This document shows positions 34,278 to 48,850 of a stretch of 64,000 nt of DNA, in pieces. The notes below the pieces were generated by a model. That model was not told the DNA's origin, did not search any database, and saw only the letters and a program-made list of their open reading frames with translations. The stretch's first letter is position 1. Every line of letters begins with the position of its first letter. Origin of the DNA: Paramecium tetraurelia (Eukaryota > Ciliophora > Oligohymenophorea > Peniculida > Parameciidae); the NCBI RefSeq assembly GCF_000165425.1, contig NW_001799642.1, positions 178,048-242,047 on the forward strand, read 5' to 3'. The translations under genes and the position numbers were made by a program.

Positions 34278-36390
34278 TCATTAAAAAGTGTTATATTATT
34301 TTAAATAATAAAAAGCTTGTTCGTTATTTCCCAATTTCTTATGAATCTACATCAAAGCAAAACCAGCCTTGGATTTCACTGGATGATCTTATGGCAAACT
34401 CAAAATGTCCTCTAGTATTTCCATCCCTTTGTTTACTATATTAATATGTAAGTATATTCTATTTAAAACACTAATAATACCTTGCCAGATTGTATTTCAC
34501 CTCCAAAGAATCAACTTAGCAATCTTTATAACAATCAAAGTAATAAAGACTTTTCTTGAACAGTTCTGCCTGGTCTGTTGCTAGTCTTCCTGTCATCTCT
34601 TATAAATATTTTACACATATTAATAGGTTATATAGTGGATTCTTTTGATCATTCTCTCGTAACTTTAATAATTAATCTAATTTATATGGAATAACACTTT
34701 GCTAAAAGCAAGAAATCTTTCTTGTGAAACTATTAAAAATACCTCTTAATTTAGGTTAAATATTTTAATCTATAATCTAAATTAGATATAATATCAAGTT
34801 TTATTCATCAATGTATTTTAAATAAATTGGAGCATAACTATATTTTCTTTCCTTTAAAGATGCCCACAACCCATATTAAGCCAATTTTTAAATAAATTCT
34901 TCATAATACTTATTATCATTATTAGCAATTTTTTTGAGTCTCAATTGATAGACCAAATGAGTCAATTTAAAAAGTTCCTAAGATTTATCATTCTCCAATA
35001 GCGATTCGAACACATTTAATATAATCGTAAAGAAATTTTAATATCCAATTTCAACTGAAAGACTCGTTGTTTTCTTTCTTAACTGGTTACTGATAGTGTG
35101 AAATTTTCTTAATCTTCTTTTTTTATGCTTCCTTCCAAATAGTTATTCATACTCCTCTCTCTTAATACCATCAAAGTATTTCAATTTGTTATATGACTTT
35201 TCCTCTTAAGTCAGTATTTTCCTTAAGAAATCATACTTTTCATTAACATCAGTGGTATGTTTCAATTTCTTATATAGAAATAAAATTTAATCTTTTGTAC
35301 TTGGTTAAACAGGAATTGGAGGCTCTTCAATAATTTATTATGCATCAGAATTAAAATTGAAGTTATTGAATTTAGTGAGAATTTCTTACTTCAATTGAGG
35401 ACTGAATTAATCTCTATAGTTATATAACACTTATAAAAGTTCTTATTTAGGAATATTATCTAGTTTGTCAATCAATTCAATCAAACTTTTACAAGATTAT
35501 TCTTAAAATTACGTATTCTTATCACTATTTAAATAAAAGTCTACTATCTATTAATAATCCGTAAAACTTTATTATAAGCATTATAAATAGAAATTTACTA
35601 AGCGATAACTGTGATTTTTAAGGATAGCTGTCATAGTTTTTGATCCAAAGTATCCATCCAGTAATTCTCTCATTTCTTCCAAGTTTTTGGACTTCTCTAA
35701 AATTTCGCATATCATAATCGTTGATTTATCAGTCAAAGGAATTGATTTTAATATTTGTTTTGCATCTTCCAACTAATTCTTTTTTACATATAATTTAGCC
35801 ATTCTCTTAATACTCTCCTGATGTAATTGATGTTATTATAAACTAATAGCAATTTCAACCAAAACTTTCAATTATTTAATTCCTTTTTCATATTCATAGC
35901 ATTTCTCTAAGCAATCAACTCTCTCAGACATTAATTAAATATTTGGAGCTTTATTTCTTTATCTCAATAGCTTACCAAGATATTTCGCAGCTTGGTAGTA
36001 ATGATAAAATATTGCTTCACTTTATATTTATTCTTATTCCAATTTTTGTGCTAACTTCTTCTCCAAAAAAGCAATTTTCTTCCATAATTTTGGAGATGTT
36101 TTTATTTTAGTGGCAATAGTGAAATGATGTATTGCTTTTTCATAGTTGCCTTATAATTTCCATATGTGGCCATACGTTATGAAGGCTCTTTAGTACCTTG
36201 CATGTTGACTAATAATCTCATCTAGAATCTGCTTGGCTTTTTCGATATTGTTATTCATGATAATCTCTAATTTAGCCTCAGATAGTTTATTTTCTAAATC
36301 TTTTGGTTTCTTATTGAAGGCTTTTCTAGGGTGGATCACATTTTCATCTTAATTAGAATTTTAGCTCTCCTCTTCTGAATCACTTGACAT
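34278..36390 (-). CDS. TPR protein, probably TFIIIC102 (GTF3C3/Tfc4)-like, 696 aa
   Basis: TFIIIC102 is the TPR subunit of the RNA polymerase III factor TFIIIC. The N-terminus is acidic (SSDSEEESQNQDENV). TPR units then follow: AKQILDEIISQHARYQRAFI, YGHIWKLQGNYEKAIHHFTI, then a block with the WKKIAFLEKKLA-type spacing of this family, AIFYHYYQAAKYLGK, and near the end EVKYNLARIYLHI and IHKKLGNNEQAFYYL. The order of an acidic start, two TPR blocks and a variable middle matches Tfc4. One 22-nt intron near the 3' end gives 697 codons from ATG 36390 to TGA 34280-34278. TPR is secure; TFIIIC is an inference. Confidence 0.78.
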
Positions 36391-36429
36391 AAAATAATTT
36401 TTATAAATATATAAGATTATTTATATTGG

Positions 36430-38675
36430 ATGGCTGAAATAGGAGAGGAAATAACAATTAAAAGGAAAAAATAGTATGGATTATGTTCTAAATTATGGTG
36501 TCTAAGATGCATGAATTGTTGTAAAGTATAAAATTATTGAATGATATATTTTTACTATTTTAGGCTGATGATGTTTCAATTTTAACATCGAGAAATAGAA
36601 AGGAGTTGTCTGTTAAATTGATGGCAAAATATTAGAATGCAATTTAATTGGTATTGTTACTCATTAAAATACAGAATCCAGAAGAAATCCAAGTTTTGGA
36701 TGTTCTTATATTGTTGTATACCTTGGATGAGAAGTCTTGGGCCTATCAATATTTATACCAATGTAAGTTGATTTCGAATGATGAGAGTCCGAGAAACGAC
36801 TTAGAATTTTATATCCCTTAATTGATGAATTACTTAGTGTTTCATGAAGAAATGCTAAACGTATAAACATTTACTAAATTTAGGAAAACATCAGTTAATT
36901 TATACTTACATCATGCATTCATAATTTCTACTTTGCATAGTTGGTATATTGGACACTCCATTCAACAAGTGCCATAGTATTCAACAACTAAGTAACCGAA
37001 TTTTAAAAGTAACTACCTTGATATAAAATAGAGTAAAATTGTACTTGCAAAATCTAGTCAAAAGAATGGTTTTGAATCATGAGACGAATTATTAGAGAAA
37101 GGAATAGGATGAAAAAGTAAAAGAACTGATTTCTTTGTATGGCACAACTCAATTTGAATAAAATTAATTGAAATGCTTAATATTACCTGAGCATATACAA
37201 TTATCCAAATATATCCCTCTAGAATAAGAAGAAGGGTATGATTTTATGTCCTGCATCAATTTTTGGAATGATATCATATCAATTTCAGACAAATTAAAAT
37301 TTGCTGATCCGAAGATCATTTCTTTAAGAGCTGATCTATCATAAATAAACACCAGATTACCTGCTAATGTATACATCCCATTTGTGAAAGGTACAATTAA
37401 TTTAGATATTCTAGATCAATTGAGACATTACAAAATCCTAAATATTGTTGTTCAAGAAACCAAAATCTTCTCTACTAAAGAAAGAGCCCCCTTTTATATT
37501 TGTATAGAAGTCTACAATGTCGAAAAGGAAGAGAGTAAATTTGAGGATAAAAGAGAAAGGAAGAATTCCGAATTCAATTTTGAACTCTCTATGTTTAGCG
37601 ATTTTAGAAGTCAATCTAATTTAGCAATGTCTTAGGTCTCAAATCAAAGCTTGGGTGTTTGTAAAATTAATATGTATTTAAATAGCTGAATGTTATGAAA
37701 TAGAATTAAGTAGGGAGTAGAAGTGGGCAAATAATGTACTTTTAGATTTTGAGAAAGTTGGATAGGAGATATTTGGTGAAGATTCAAATTAAATAAGTGA
37801 AAGGATTAGGCACTAGTCTCCATATAGTCATTTCCGATCTTGGAGATTAGTTCATTTAATTGTTAAAACTGGTGACAATTTGAAATAAGAACAATTTGCA
37901 CTCCAATTGATCAATTAATTTTAAATGATATTCTAAAAGGAAAGACTTCCTTTAAAATTAACAACATATGACATTTAATCCCTAGGACCTAGTTCAGGTA
38001 TCATGGAAATGGTCAAAGATGCAGCAACTATTGATTCACTTAAAAAGAAATTAAATTCCATTGATAAGGATATTACTCTAAGTCTCTTTTTCAAGAAGTA
38101 TTATGGGGCAAATTTACACAAGGCTTAGAGAAACTTTTGTTGCAGTTTAGCTGCCTATAGTTTAATATGTTATTTCTTGTAAATAAAGGACAGACACAAT
38201 GGGAATATCTTGTTGCATAAGTCTGGGAAAATCTTGCATATTGATTTTGGTTTTTTTATTAGCATATCACCTGGGAAAGGATTGGAATTTGAAAAGAACG
38301 TTCCATTTAAACTGCTCTCTGAATATATTGATGTTTTGGGAGGAACTAAATCTGAGTTGTTTAATCTATTTAGGAAATTATTTTTCAAGGGATTTGTTGC
38401 TTGTCAAAAACACTAAGATTAAATACTGTTACTTGTTAAAATGATGTATAGTGGACATGGGTATACTTTGCCATGTTTTAGCAAGGGGGAGATTGCTATC
38501 CATGAACTTGAATCTAGATTTAATCCACCTTGTTCAAATGATGGAGAAATATCAGTGTTTACATAAAAGTAAAATATCTTTAGTTATTATTAGTCTAATC
38601 AATCAATCTCTAGATAATTGGAGAGCGAAGTGGTATGATAAATTTTAATATTACTTTTAAGGAATATTCTATTGA
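36430..38675 (+). CDS. Phosphatidylinositol 4-kinase (PI4K type III beta-like), 710 aa
   Basis: Phosphorylates phosphatidylinositol to PI4P, usually at Golgi or endosomal membranes. N-terminal ~220 residues are helical and include DLEFYIPQLMNYLVF, typical of the lipid kinase unique domain. The catalytic half begins KIISLRADLSQINTRLPANV, then ILNIVVQETKIFSTKERAPF (KERAP is diagnostic). It has QIKDRHNGNILLHKSGKIL (catalytic DRHNGN), HIDFGFFISISPGKGLEFE, and ends SLDNWRAKWYDKFQYYFQG like PI4KB. Introns of 38, 25, 25 and 25 nt give 711 codons from ATG 36430 to TGA 38673-38675. The 38-nt first intron is long for this genome. Confidence 0.92.
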
Positions 38676-38744
38676 TTATGAAACTAATATCTATTATTTA
38701 ATCAAAAATTAATATTTTATATTAAAATATATATATGATTGTAA

Positions 38745-39752
38745 TCATTTTTTAATTGTTGATCTCTTGGATTTATCATTAAACTCATTGATATCACCAA
38801 TTAAAAACATAATCTCATTGAAATCAGTTGAGGTTTCTTTGCTATTTTAATTACTCTTTGGAGTCTTAGACAAGATTTTTGGTTTAAATGTGCATGCTTT
38901 TATTTCTTTCTCTTACTTTTTGAGCACTTCATTCTTTATCTTATTGTCGACCCTCTGTTTCCATTACTCATTCCTTCTACTCACCATCAAATTCTTCTCT
39001 GGCTTTTATTGGTTAATGACTCCATATTAACCCCATTTCTATGGAGAATTAGATTATTTTCTATGTAATTTAGCATAGCTTGAAGTTGAATTTTAAAAAT
39101 AGGTCACAGAATTCTTAATAGGATTTTTAGATGGACTAAAAAAATGCTAAGCAGAACTAGATTTACTATTTGGTGATCTTTTAACTTTGCTAATATCAAT
39201 TTATATAACATCACTCTTCTCTAATCTTTTAGATGATGGATTTTCAATTTATGCTTATGATTTTTAAATTTACTATAATTATTTAGTTTTTTATTCAAAC
39301 CACTCTTTATCAATAATAGGCTTAGGATGTGGTTCTGGATTGGGAGATGTTTAAGAAACAATTAGTTTTTCTTGTTGTTGCAGATTATTAAGCAGAGTCA
39401 TTAGAATCTTTTGTTATTATCTCAAGGTTTCAAGTTCCTTTTCTGTCGATTCTTATTACTTAATTGGACTCTCACTTTGATACCTCCTAGTAGATTCGCT
39501 AAACTTATTATCAGTCATTTTTCTGTTAGATTCACTCATCTTGATGTATGAATCATATTTCTTAAGAGTCAATCTAACGTCCTTCTGAATGTCCTTGATT
39601 AATGTGGATGAATGTCGAGCCATTTATTAAGCTTAAAATAAATTTTCATTAAGTTTGATATTTTCTATGTCTGGTTTAACAGAATTGATGACTCTTTATG
39701 CATATGTGACTTCATGTATTCTTTTTTTCTTCTAACAATGCAAATTATTCAT
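38745..39752 (-). CDS. Unknown Ser/Lys/Gln-rich protein, 335 aa
   Basis: Intronless frame of 336 codons, ATG 39752 (MNNLHCQKKKRIHEVTYAQ) to TGA 38747-38745. Mostly disordered with many SP/TP sites (NSPQKWGQYGV; SKTPKSN) and one coiled-coil patch (EKELETLRQQQKILMTLL). A short acidic C-terminal helix (DFNEIMFLIGDINEF) could be a partner-binding motif. No known domain. Confidence 0.8.
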
Positions 39753-40061
39753 AATAAAAATAATAATTTTAGAATTTTCATTATATTTAATCCAAAATAA
39801 TTTAGGTTAGGTTAGACTATTACAAAATACAGTAGTATATTAGTATTAGTTAATTAATCATAAACTTCTAATTATAAGAATAGATTACATTATAAGTATA
39901 TTGGGTGTTCCAAAGATATTCGTTTTTTATTGATATCAATTTATAATGAATTTACTTATTTATTCTTAAAACAGCCTTTAATAGAATTTGATTACAAAAA
40001 TGTAGTATAGAGTATGTGTAATGGAGTTTATCAATCTTTTGTATTATATATTAATAATAAG
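39753..40061. other. Intergenic region between divergent genes
   Basis: About 310 nt, AT-rich, no ORF; shared upstream region of the unknown gene and the NDR kinase gene. Confidence 0.55.
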
Positions 40062-41670
<1,609 letters not shown>

Positions 41671-41707
41671 TAGATTACGCATATAAATATATTATATTAA
41701 TTAAATA

Positions 41708-41890
41708 ATGTTACCATAAATAAAGCAAAATAACTAGAAACCATAGAAACCAGAAAAAGTAAAATCTGCCTTTAAATTGCCAAAATTAGAGGAATACTTC
41801 TATAAGGCTAGATTGTTGTAAGACTAGAATCAAAAAGCCTTAGAGGAAATGGTATCCATCAAACGCTACTTGATGAAATTCAAGTCCTGA
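41708..41890 (+). CDS. Small basic protein, 60 aa
   Basis: ATG 41708 (MLPQIKQNNQKPQKPEKVKS) to TGA 41888-41890, intronless, with seven reassigned codons in 60, which is strong evidence for coding. N-terminal half Pro/Lys/Gln-rich, C-terminal half one amphipathic helix (LEEYFYKARLLQDQNQKALE). It starts 37 nt after the kinase stop. Function not recognised. Confidence 0.6.
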
Positions 41891-41925
41891 TTGCAAATTT
41901 TTTTTTTCTTTAATATTCTAATAAA

Positions 41926-42159
41926 ATGCCATTTTCATAATTTGTTGTGAAAAGTCTTCGAATGAACTATTTGATATATTTCAACAATCGTTCAATTCTA
42001 TTTATTGATTAAATGGTCAATCCAATCAATTTAAATATCAACAATTAGGGAAACTTAATTCAACTAACAAATGCCCTTCAAATTGAAATTTCTTCAAGTA
42101 ATTTCAATTCTGTAGTATACTCTTAATAATTATACATAAAATAAGATGGGTTTCTCTGA
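41926..42159 (+). CDS. Possible small protein, 77 aa
   Basis: TGA-free frame from ATG 41926 (MPFSQFVVKSLRMNYLIYF) through INLNINNQGNLIQLTNALQI to TGA 42157-42159, with six reassigned codons. The last part overlaps a potential 34-nt intron (GTAGTATACT..TAAG), so the C-terminus may differ. No family recognised. Confidence 0.42.
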
Positions 42160-42304
42160 AACATATTAAAATGTAATTAATAATTTGAATTACTTAATAG
42201 TCTATTGATTTAATGGTTTTTTTTTGTATAGGCTCAGAAATGTGCATGTTACCAAGGTGATGCTGAATATATTTCGTTAAATTATTTATATTATATTAAA
42301 CTAT

Positions 42305-44149
42305 ATGTAAAATCAATAAAAAATAAGAGTGGCGGTTCGTGTTAGACCTTTGCTAGATTTGGAGAAAAAATAGGGACATTCTAATTCAAAAATAGATTGC
42401 AATGGATAGGAAGTAATAATAAAGGAGGAGAGGAATAAAAAAAGCTATAAGTAAGATGTAAATCAAGTAGATTCGATCATGTGTTACCTGAAACAGCCTC
42501 ATAAGATTAGGTTTTTAAGAGTTGCGAAATAGATTAATTAGTGTAATCTGTTATTGAGGGGTATCATGTGACAGTTTTTGCATATGGTTAGACAGGGTCT
42601 GGTAAAACACATACCATGGAAGGTTAAAGAGACGATGAAGGAGTTGCAATTAAGCAAGATGGCATAATCCCTAAAACAATTCATAGTTTGTTTAATAGAA
42701 TAAAATAAAATGCTCTTCAAAGAGACTTTTCTGTCTATTGTTCCTATTTGTAAATTTACAATGAAAAAATTTATGATCTTTTGGGAGAAGCAAGCAAGGT
42801 TAATTTTGGTATTTAAACTTCCGGTTTAAAAATGAGATGGAATGTGAGGGATCAGTTTGTTGTTGAAAACCTGTTTGTTTATCAATGCAAATCAGCGGAG
42901 GAAGTTATTAAATTATTCAAATTGGGAAGCAGGAATAGAATAACAGCCAGTCATAAATTGAACTTTTCGTCTTCTCGAAGTCATTCTATATTTGAAATCA
43001 AGATAGAAAGTGTGGATCTGAAAAATCCAGATTATTTCATAACTTCCAAATTAGAATTGGTAGATTTGGCAGGTTCTGAAAGAATCAGTCTCACAGGCAC
43101 TGAAGGTAGATAAGCTAAGGAGAGTATTGAAATAAACAAATCATTGATGACCTTGAGATAAGTGATAGCAATTTTGAGTGATGCAAACAATAAAACCATT
43201 CCTCCTTATAGAGATTCAAAGCTAACTAGTTTATTGAAGTAATCCATAGGAGGCAATTGTTTCTGCTTAATGATTGCATGCATAGCACCTTTGGATTCCT
43301 TCTATGATGAGAATGTGTCGACATTGTAGTATGCTACAAAAGTAAAGATCTCAAATTAACTTAGGCAGCCTACATAACCAATCTTCCGATGAAAAATGAT
43401 GATCCAAAACTCAAAGTCGTTAATGAGTTAAAATAGCAGATTAAGAGTTTAAAAGCGGAATTGAGTAGGGCTAATGAACATATAGAATCCTTATCGAATA
43501 TTGTTTAAAAGAAGGATAACAATCAAAGCCTCAATGGTGTTCAAACTAGGAGTAATTTTGACAACTTGTTAAAAAATCAATAGAGATTGTTGGAGTAGGA
43601 ATCTTCAGATGATGATGTTAAGAAATTTGATTAAGTGTAATAAAACGAGAGATTAATCGATTCAATCAATATGGTGAGGGAGTTGTTGTTTTCTAATAAG
43701 GAGATGAGGGAGAGGGAGGAGCAGATCAATTAGAAGTGTGAGGCTATGTATAGGGAAATTCAATTTTTACAGAAGGAGAACTTTGAGTTAAGAGAACGAT
43801 TGGGGGATCCTGATTCATAGTCTCCTCAGAAGAGGCCGTCCACTATTAAGAAGAATACGATGATGGTGGAGGAACTAGGGTTTTTGCCTGAGTAGGTGAC
43901 TCAATTTTAGAGGAACTTTTAGAAGGACTTCAGAGAGACTCAAAGTAAAGATTATAGGGATTAACAAATGTCTATGACAAATCAAAGTATTTTGACTTAT
44001 CTAAAATAGATATCAGAGCACATTCATAAAGAACGTAGGGTAGGTAATTGCCATTGATATCTAATTATCAGTAAAATTTTGAGGAAGTTCAATAAGATGA
44101 AATGACGAATTTTCGCAGAAGAAGTTTATATTAGAAATAATTTAAATGA
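42305..44149 (+). CDS. Kinesin motor protein with N-terminal motor, 589 aa
   Basis: ATP-driven microtubule motor. The motor domain occupies about residues 1-340: RVAVRVRPL, P-loop FAYGQTGSGKTHTMEG, switch I SSSRSHSIFEI, switch II LVDLAGSERISLTGTEGRQ, and the neck region ends LQYATKAAYITNLPMKNDDP. Coiled coil follows (LKQQIKSLKAELSRANEHIE; EMREREEQINQKCEAMYREI) and a short basic tail. Introns of 20, 23 and 32 nt give 590 codons from ATG 42305 to TGA 44147-44149; the last intron removes an earlier TGA (44055). The N-terminal motor predicts plus-end movement. The class is not clear from the motor alone. Confidence 0.92.
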
Positions 44150-44209
44150 ATTTATATTAAGTGCTTTTCTCTGTCTATTTTGTTAATTATATTTATCATT
44201 ATATAAAAT

Positions 44210-45789
44210 ATGTCATTGAAGGATTTTTAGATTTTGTAAGAGTTAGGTAACAATTTAAACTATCAATTTTTAGGTGAAGGAGCGTATTCAAAGGTGTATA
44301 AAATAAAGAGAATTGCAGATCAATAGGAATATGCTCTAAAAAAGGTTAAACTCCAATCGCTTTCTGATAAGGAGAAACAGAATGCTCTCAATGAGGTAAG
44401 GATTTTAGCAAGTGTCAGACATGCAAATGTCATTCAATATAAAGAAGCGTTTTTAGAAGAATAGTCTTAAAGTTTGTGGTAACTTTCTCAAAATAACTTT
44501 ATTAGTATTGTAATGGAATATGCAGATGATGGTGATCTGTTTCAAAAAATAATAGAGAGTCAGAAAAAAGGAGTTCTCATGCCCGAGAAAGATATATGGA
44601 ATATCTTAATTTAAGTATGTTGAATAATTTATAAATAATTCAGATAGTAAAGGGACTCAAAGCATTGCATGACATGAAAATATACCACAGGGATTTGAAA
44701 TCAGCAAATGTATTTATGAATAGTGATGGAACTGTCAAATTGGGTGATATGAATGTATCTAAAGTTGCCAAGAAAATATTGCTCTACACTCAAACTGGAA
44801 CACCTTACTACGCATCTCCAGAAGTGTGGAAAGATTAGCCCTACGATTCTAAGTCAGACATTTGGTCTTTGGGCTGTGTTTTGTATGAAATGACAACTCT
44901 CAAGCCACCCTTTAGAGCAGAAGATATGAGTGGTCTTTATAAAAAGGTTGTCAAAGGATACTACCCTAAAATACCCACTATCTATAGTTAAGACCTAAGC
45001 AATGTGATAAGAGCACTCCTACAAGTCTAACCACATCTTAGACCAAGTTGCGATAAAATCTTGTAATTTCAGGCCATTGTGAATAGATTGGACGATAAGA
45101 TATTAGTGGAAGAGGAAGGTGCCAAATTGCTATTGTAGACTATCAGAGTTCCCAGAAATATGCACTATCTCACTGATAGACTACCAAAACCTAATTATAA
45201 TCCTATTAGAATGACAAAAGTAGATAAATATCAGTTTATTTAAACTTTGGCTGTTTAGAAACAGAACTAAGAAAATATGGAAGAAAATCATTCTATGAAT
45301 TTTGATTTCTTGCCAAGATTGAATAATAAAAGAGTTGATGACAGTCATGAGAACTCAGTCATCTCTAAGAACAATAAAAAGGTCGATGATTCTTAACTTG
45401 AGATGTATTAAAATAACCAACCTAAAAATAATTAAGTGGCTTCTATTTACAATCCACCAGTAAAAAAGATCGCCAGAATCTCAAATAAGCAATCCAAGGT
45501 AGATCCTCTTAAATAGCCTAAAAAACTGGACATTGAAGGAGAATCAAAACCTCTAATTATTAAAAGGTAAATTTACTATTAATATTAAAAATTACTTAGC
45601 ACTAAAAATGGAACTGAAGAGAGAACCCCCTTATTGCCACTTCTACCAAGCATTAAAAAGGAACCTCAAAAATTAGAAGAAGAATAACAACTCAAAAGAA
45701 TTAAATAAACTGAAGAATTAATCTAATAATTAAAGGAAAGACAACAGAAATAGAGAAGAAAGTAAAAATTAAGAAATCTTGATAATTGA
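44210..45789 (+). CDS. NEK (NIMA-related) protein kinase, 496 aa
   Basis: NEKs in ciliates control cilia and basal bodies. Motifs: FLGEGAYSKVYKIKR, YALKKVKL, NEVRILASVRHANVIQYKEA, YHRDLKSANVFM, and the NEK-type magnesium loop GDMNVSKVAKK in place of a plain DFG. Then TQTGTPYYASPEVWKDQPYD and IWSLGCVLYEMTTLKPPFRA. The C-terminal ~200 residues are disordered and end in a Gln/Lys/Arg coiled coil (ELIQQLKERQQKQRRKQ). Introns of 27, 29 and 33 nt give 497 codons from ATG 44210 to TGA 45787-45789. Stop lies 23 nt from that of the convergent RING gene. Confidence 0.92.
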
Positions 45790-45812
45790 TAATAGAATAT
45801 TTGATTTATAAT

Positions 45813-47239
45813 TCAAACTTTTTATACATCAGTAGCTTCTAACATTTCTCCGTCTTTTTAATTAATTTTTAAAGCATATTTAATATCTGATCTACAAAGA
45901 AAACATTATTTGGTTGTTTTTATAAGATTTTCAGAACAATTATTACAAATACCTCCATGATTACATGGATGTAATACAACATCGGGTTCATTTTCAAAAC
46001 AAATCAAACAACAATCTCCTGAATCTTGATTCTTTGGTTTCTTTTTCATCTATTTCACTATTGCTTAATATGGCGATTGCCTGAAGTTAATTGAATCTGG
46101 TCGTAATACATCACTGCAGATAGGAATAGAACTAGTATTACGAGTACTAGTGTCCACAGTTGATTATCTAGTAATCATTTTATAATATGATGCTGAAATT
46201 CTAATGAACATTATTGGAATTTTTAATTTTCTCCATTTTTTTGAAGAGGAACCTTTTGGTGATGTTTTTGGTATCGTATTTTACCTATGATCTAATTGCA
46301 ATACACCACTAAAGTAATAAAAGTATTATACATCAATTATTTCTTAATTCTTAAAGTAAAGAAAATAAATAAAAAGAGATATATTAGAACAAAGACTAAT
46401 ATAATAATAGATGCCAACTAAATATTACTTTATGAAGAGTCTTCTTCATAAAATTCACAAATAGTTTTTAATTGAAAGAAAGGAGGTATTGTTAATCCCA
46501 AGATGTAAAATATAAACCAAAATATGATTGTTCCTTAATAAAATTATAATTTTACCATTTATTTAAGGAATGTTTTTGAGGAAGCAATTCTCAACCATAG
46601 TTATCAATAACAATACTATTAGGAATGTGTTGATTCCAAGGGCCGTCCATGCTATTATGAATGTTTAATAGTAAGAGTATTCAAATAGGTTGTTCCACTT
46701 TAAGGATAACAGTAGTAGTTATATAGCATACAGAACAGAGTAAGAATGTGCAATCTAATTAATAGAATAATTTAGTACAATTATATGCTTCCTTTTGGAT
46801 GCATCATGGTTGAGAACAGAAAAAAGAAATAATCCAGTGGCAATTAATAAATGAGCTGCTGGTATGTAGTAGAGTCTCATTTCTTTAACTTCAAAGTGGA
46901 TCACTATCGTAATCTTATGTTTTCATAATAAATTATTTTACTTTAAAAGATATGCTCAATACTTTCTCTACAAAATTAACCACAGACAAAACTTTGGTTA
47001 TATTCTTATCGAGCATAATGATAATAAAAGAGGCCAAATCCATGAACCAAGCAAATATAATTACATATTTAGTATCAAATAACCAGATTAATTTGCAACT
47101 AAAGATTATCATGTAAAATTAGAAAGCGCAATTAAAAATGCCAATTCTGATAACTTCATTTGTAAACTAAAGAATTAATCTATAACTTAACTTCTTTTTC
47201 TGTTTCCCGTTAATTAATTTCTTCCTATGAAGGATTCAT
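45813..47239 (-). CDS. Multipass membrane protein with C-terminal RING finger (E3 ligase candidate), 443 aa
   Basis: About eight hydrophobic segments are visible (for example FQFYMIIFSCKLIWLF; AAHLLIATGLFLFSVL; LASIIILVFVLIYLFLF). A cytosolic Ser/Thr-rich linker follows. The C-terminal RING of the C3HC4 class reads CCLICFENEPDVVLHPC, then HGGICNNC and QCFLC. This class ubiquitinates membrane or ER substrates (family knowledge). Introns of 25, 28, 22 and 20 nt give exactly 444 codons from ATG 47239 to TGA 45815-45813. The TM topology resembles metazoan tetra/octaspan RING proteins, but I cannot name an orthologue. Confidence 0.87.
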
Positions 47240-47379
47240 AAATGGTGGTAATAATTTTTATCTTTTTGATTATTTATATAATCATCATTTAGAATTATTA
47301 AAACAAATCGATTTTTTAAACTCTTTGGAAAAATTAATATTTTTTTTTGATAGGATTACAAATTATAATAAAACTAAAA

Positions 47380-48375
47380 TCACTATAAAAAAGCACTCTA
47401 CTTGAGTTATCTTATGGTAGCTCTCTACAATGGATCCACTGATAAGCACATCAACAAAAATTCCTTCATTTCTATTGATGCACTCTGAGGGATTCTAGGG
47501 TATTCTCCACTCAATCCTATACTTAATAAGCTAGTTGCTGGATTATCAAAATTTATCTGTTCACTCCATGGAGGTCTACCTGTTATCATCTCTAGAATCA
47601 AACATCCAAAAGACCAAATATCTGAAGCAGGTCCAATTCTTTCTTATCTGACGACTTCAGGTGCCATCCATGGAACACTACCTTGTAAAATGCTTTAATA
47701 TAAGTTTTCTTTGTTTTGCCTACTACATCCAAAATCGGATATCTTCACATATCCATTAGAGTCTAGTAATATATTGCTTGATTTCAGATCTAAATGCAAT
47801 ATTCCTTTTTTATGCAAATACTCCAAGCCGTTGAGAATTTACTGAGTATATCTTTTCACGGTCTCCTCCTTGATTGGCCCAAAATCACTAAGCAACTAAG
47901 AAATAGATCCTAAGATTTAGAAGTTAGAAGTACCCATTGGCATAAATTCCTAATAAATTAGGATGCCATCCTTTGTATTTTCATGAGAGATATATTTTAT
48001 GATATTCTTATGTTAAAGAATTTATAAAAAAGACAATTCGACCTAAATAAGACTGTACATCTTACATCGAATTTTTACTGATCTTTTAAGTGATTTAGCA
48101 ATTTTTTACATGCAACAATTTCTCCTGTGTCCATGTTCATAGCCTGATAAACTTGGCCCTGTGATCCAGAACCAATCAATTTCCCTAATTTAAAGTCCAT
48201 CTTCTTAGTTGCACAATCCTTCATTTAATTGAATCTGTTTATTGGATCAAGTGTTATGTGATGATTCGTTTTTCTTGGAACTTTTAAAACCCTATGTTTT
48301 AGCTGTCTGTTTTCATAATAAAATTTTGGAGTACTTCTGAGTGCCGATTCTTATCGTATTATTTACAGACTTCAT
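47380..48375 (-). CDS. MEKK/STE11-type protein kinase, about 323 aa
   Basis: A compact MAPKKK-like kinase: [109 protein letters not shown]. The catalytic-loop His-Arg-Asp is His-Leu-Asp, so it lacks the activation-loop-sensing Arg (non-RD). One 23-nt intron. The N-terminus (ATG 48375, [17 protein letters not shown]) and the body are one base out of frame at an A run (48324-48327 on the plus strand); dropping one A joins them into [14 protein letters not shown]. It ends at TGA 47382-47380, immediately after the kinase domain. Confidence 0.86.
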
Positions 48376-48850
48376 AATTGTCTTTACCTAACTAAACAAT
48401 TATTTGTGAAATAATATAAAGAATATTTAACTAAAAATAAATATCTTAATAATAAACTGATATATTATTACTCCACATTTTATTGATAAACAAGGAATTC
48501 ATTCAATTCTGTCATTATACTAAGTATTTATACTCTAATAAGCTGATTTATTTTTGATAAATACATACGTAATCTAAAAATTGCATAAATTTGCTTTTTA
48601 TGGCGAAAATCTATAAAAATAGAAGAATTGATAGAGCAGAAATCCAATAGCAATGCTTTAGTGTTCCAATTTATATAGAATCATTTGAATTAACTAATTT
48701 TATCTCATGGATTTATAAAGAAAATATGAAAATTTGATTGATTTGATTTCAGTAAAACTATTATGCAAGAAGAACATATTGAGGAAATAAAATCGTAAGT
48801 CAGAACTATAAATTTTACTTTTTAATAATTATTTTTGTTTAAAGCAAAAA
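48376..48850. other. Intergenic region between two minus-strand genes, with one possible short ORF
   Basis: AT-rich and lacking any convincing gene apart from the weak plus-strand ORF at 48600-48737. Contains the promoter side of the MEKK-type gene. Confidence 0.5.
48600..48737 (+). CDS. Doubtful 45-aa ORF
   Basis: ATG 48600 (MAKIYKNRRIDRAEIQQQ) to TGA 48735-48737; one reassigned codon. An acceptor-like GATTTCAG and a further open frame follow, so this might be a first exon, but no donor is visible. Weak. Confidence 0.22.

Noticed and set aside
44055-44057. Kinesin stop codon at TGA 44055
   Set aside because: It lies inside a 32-nt GT..AG intron; splicing gives a charged C-terminal tail and a length divisible by three.
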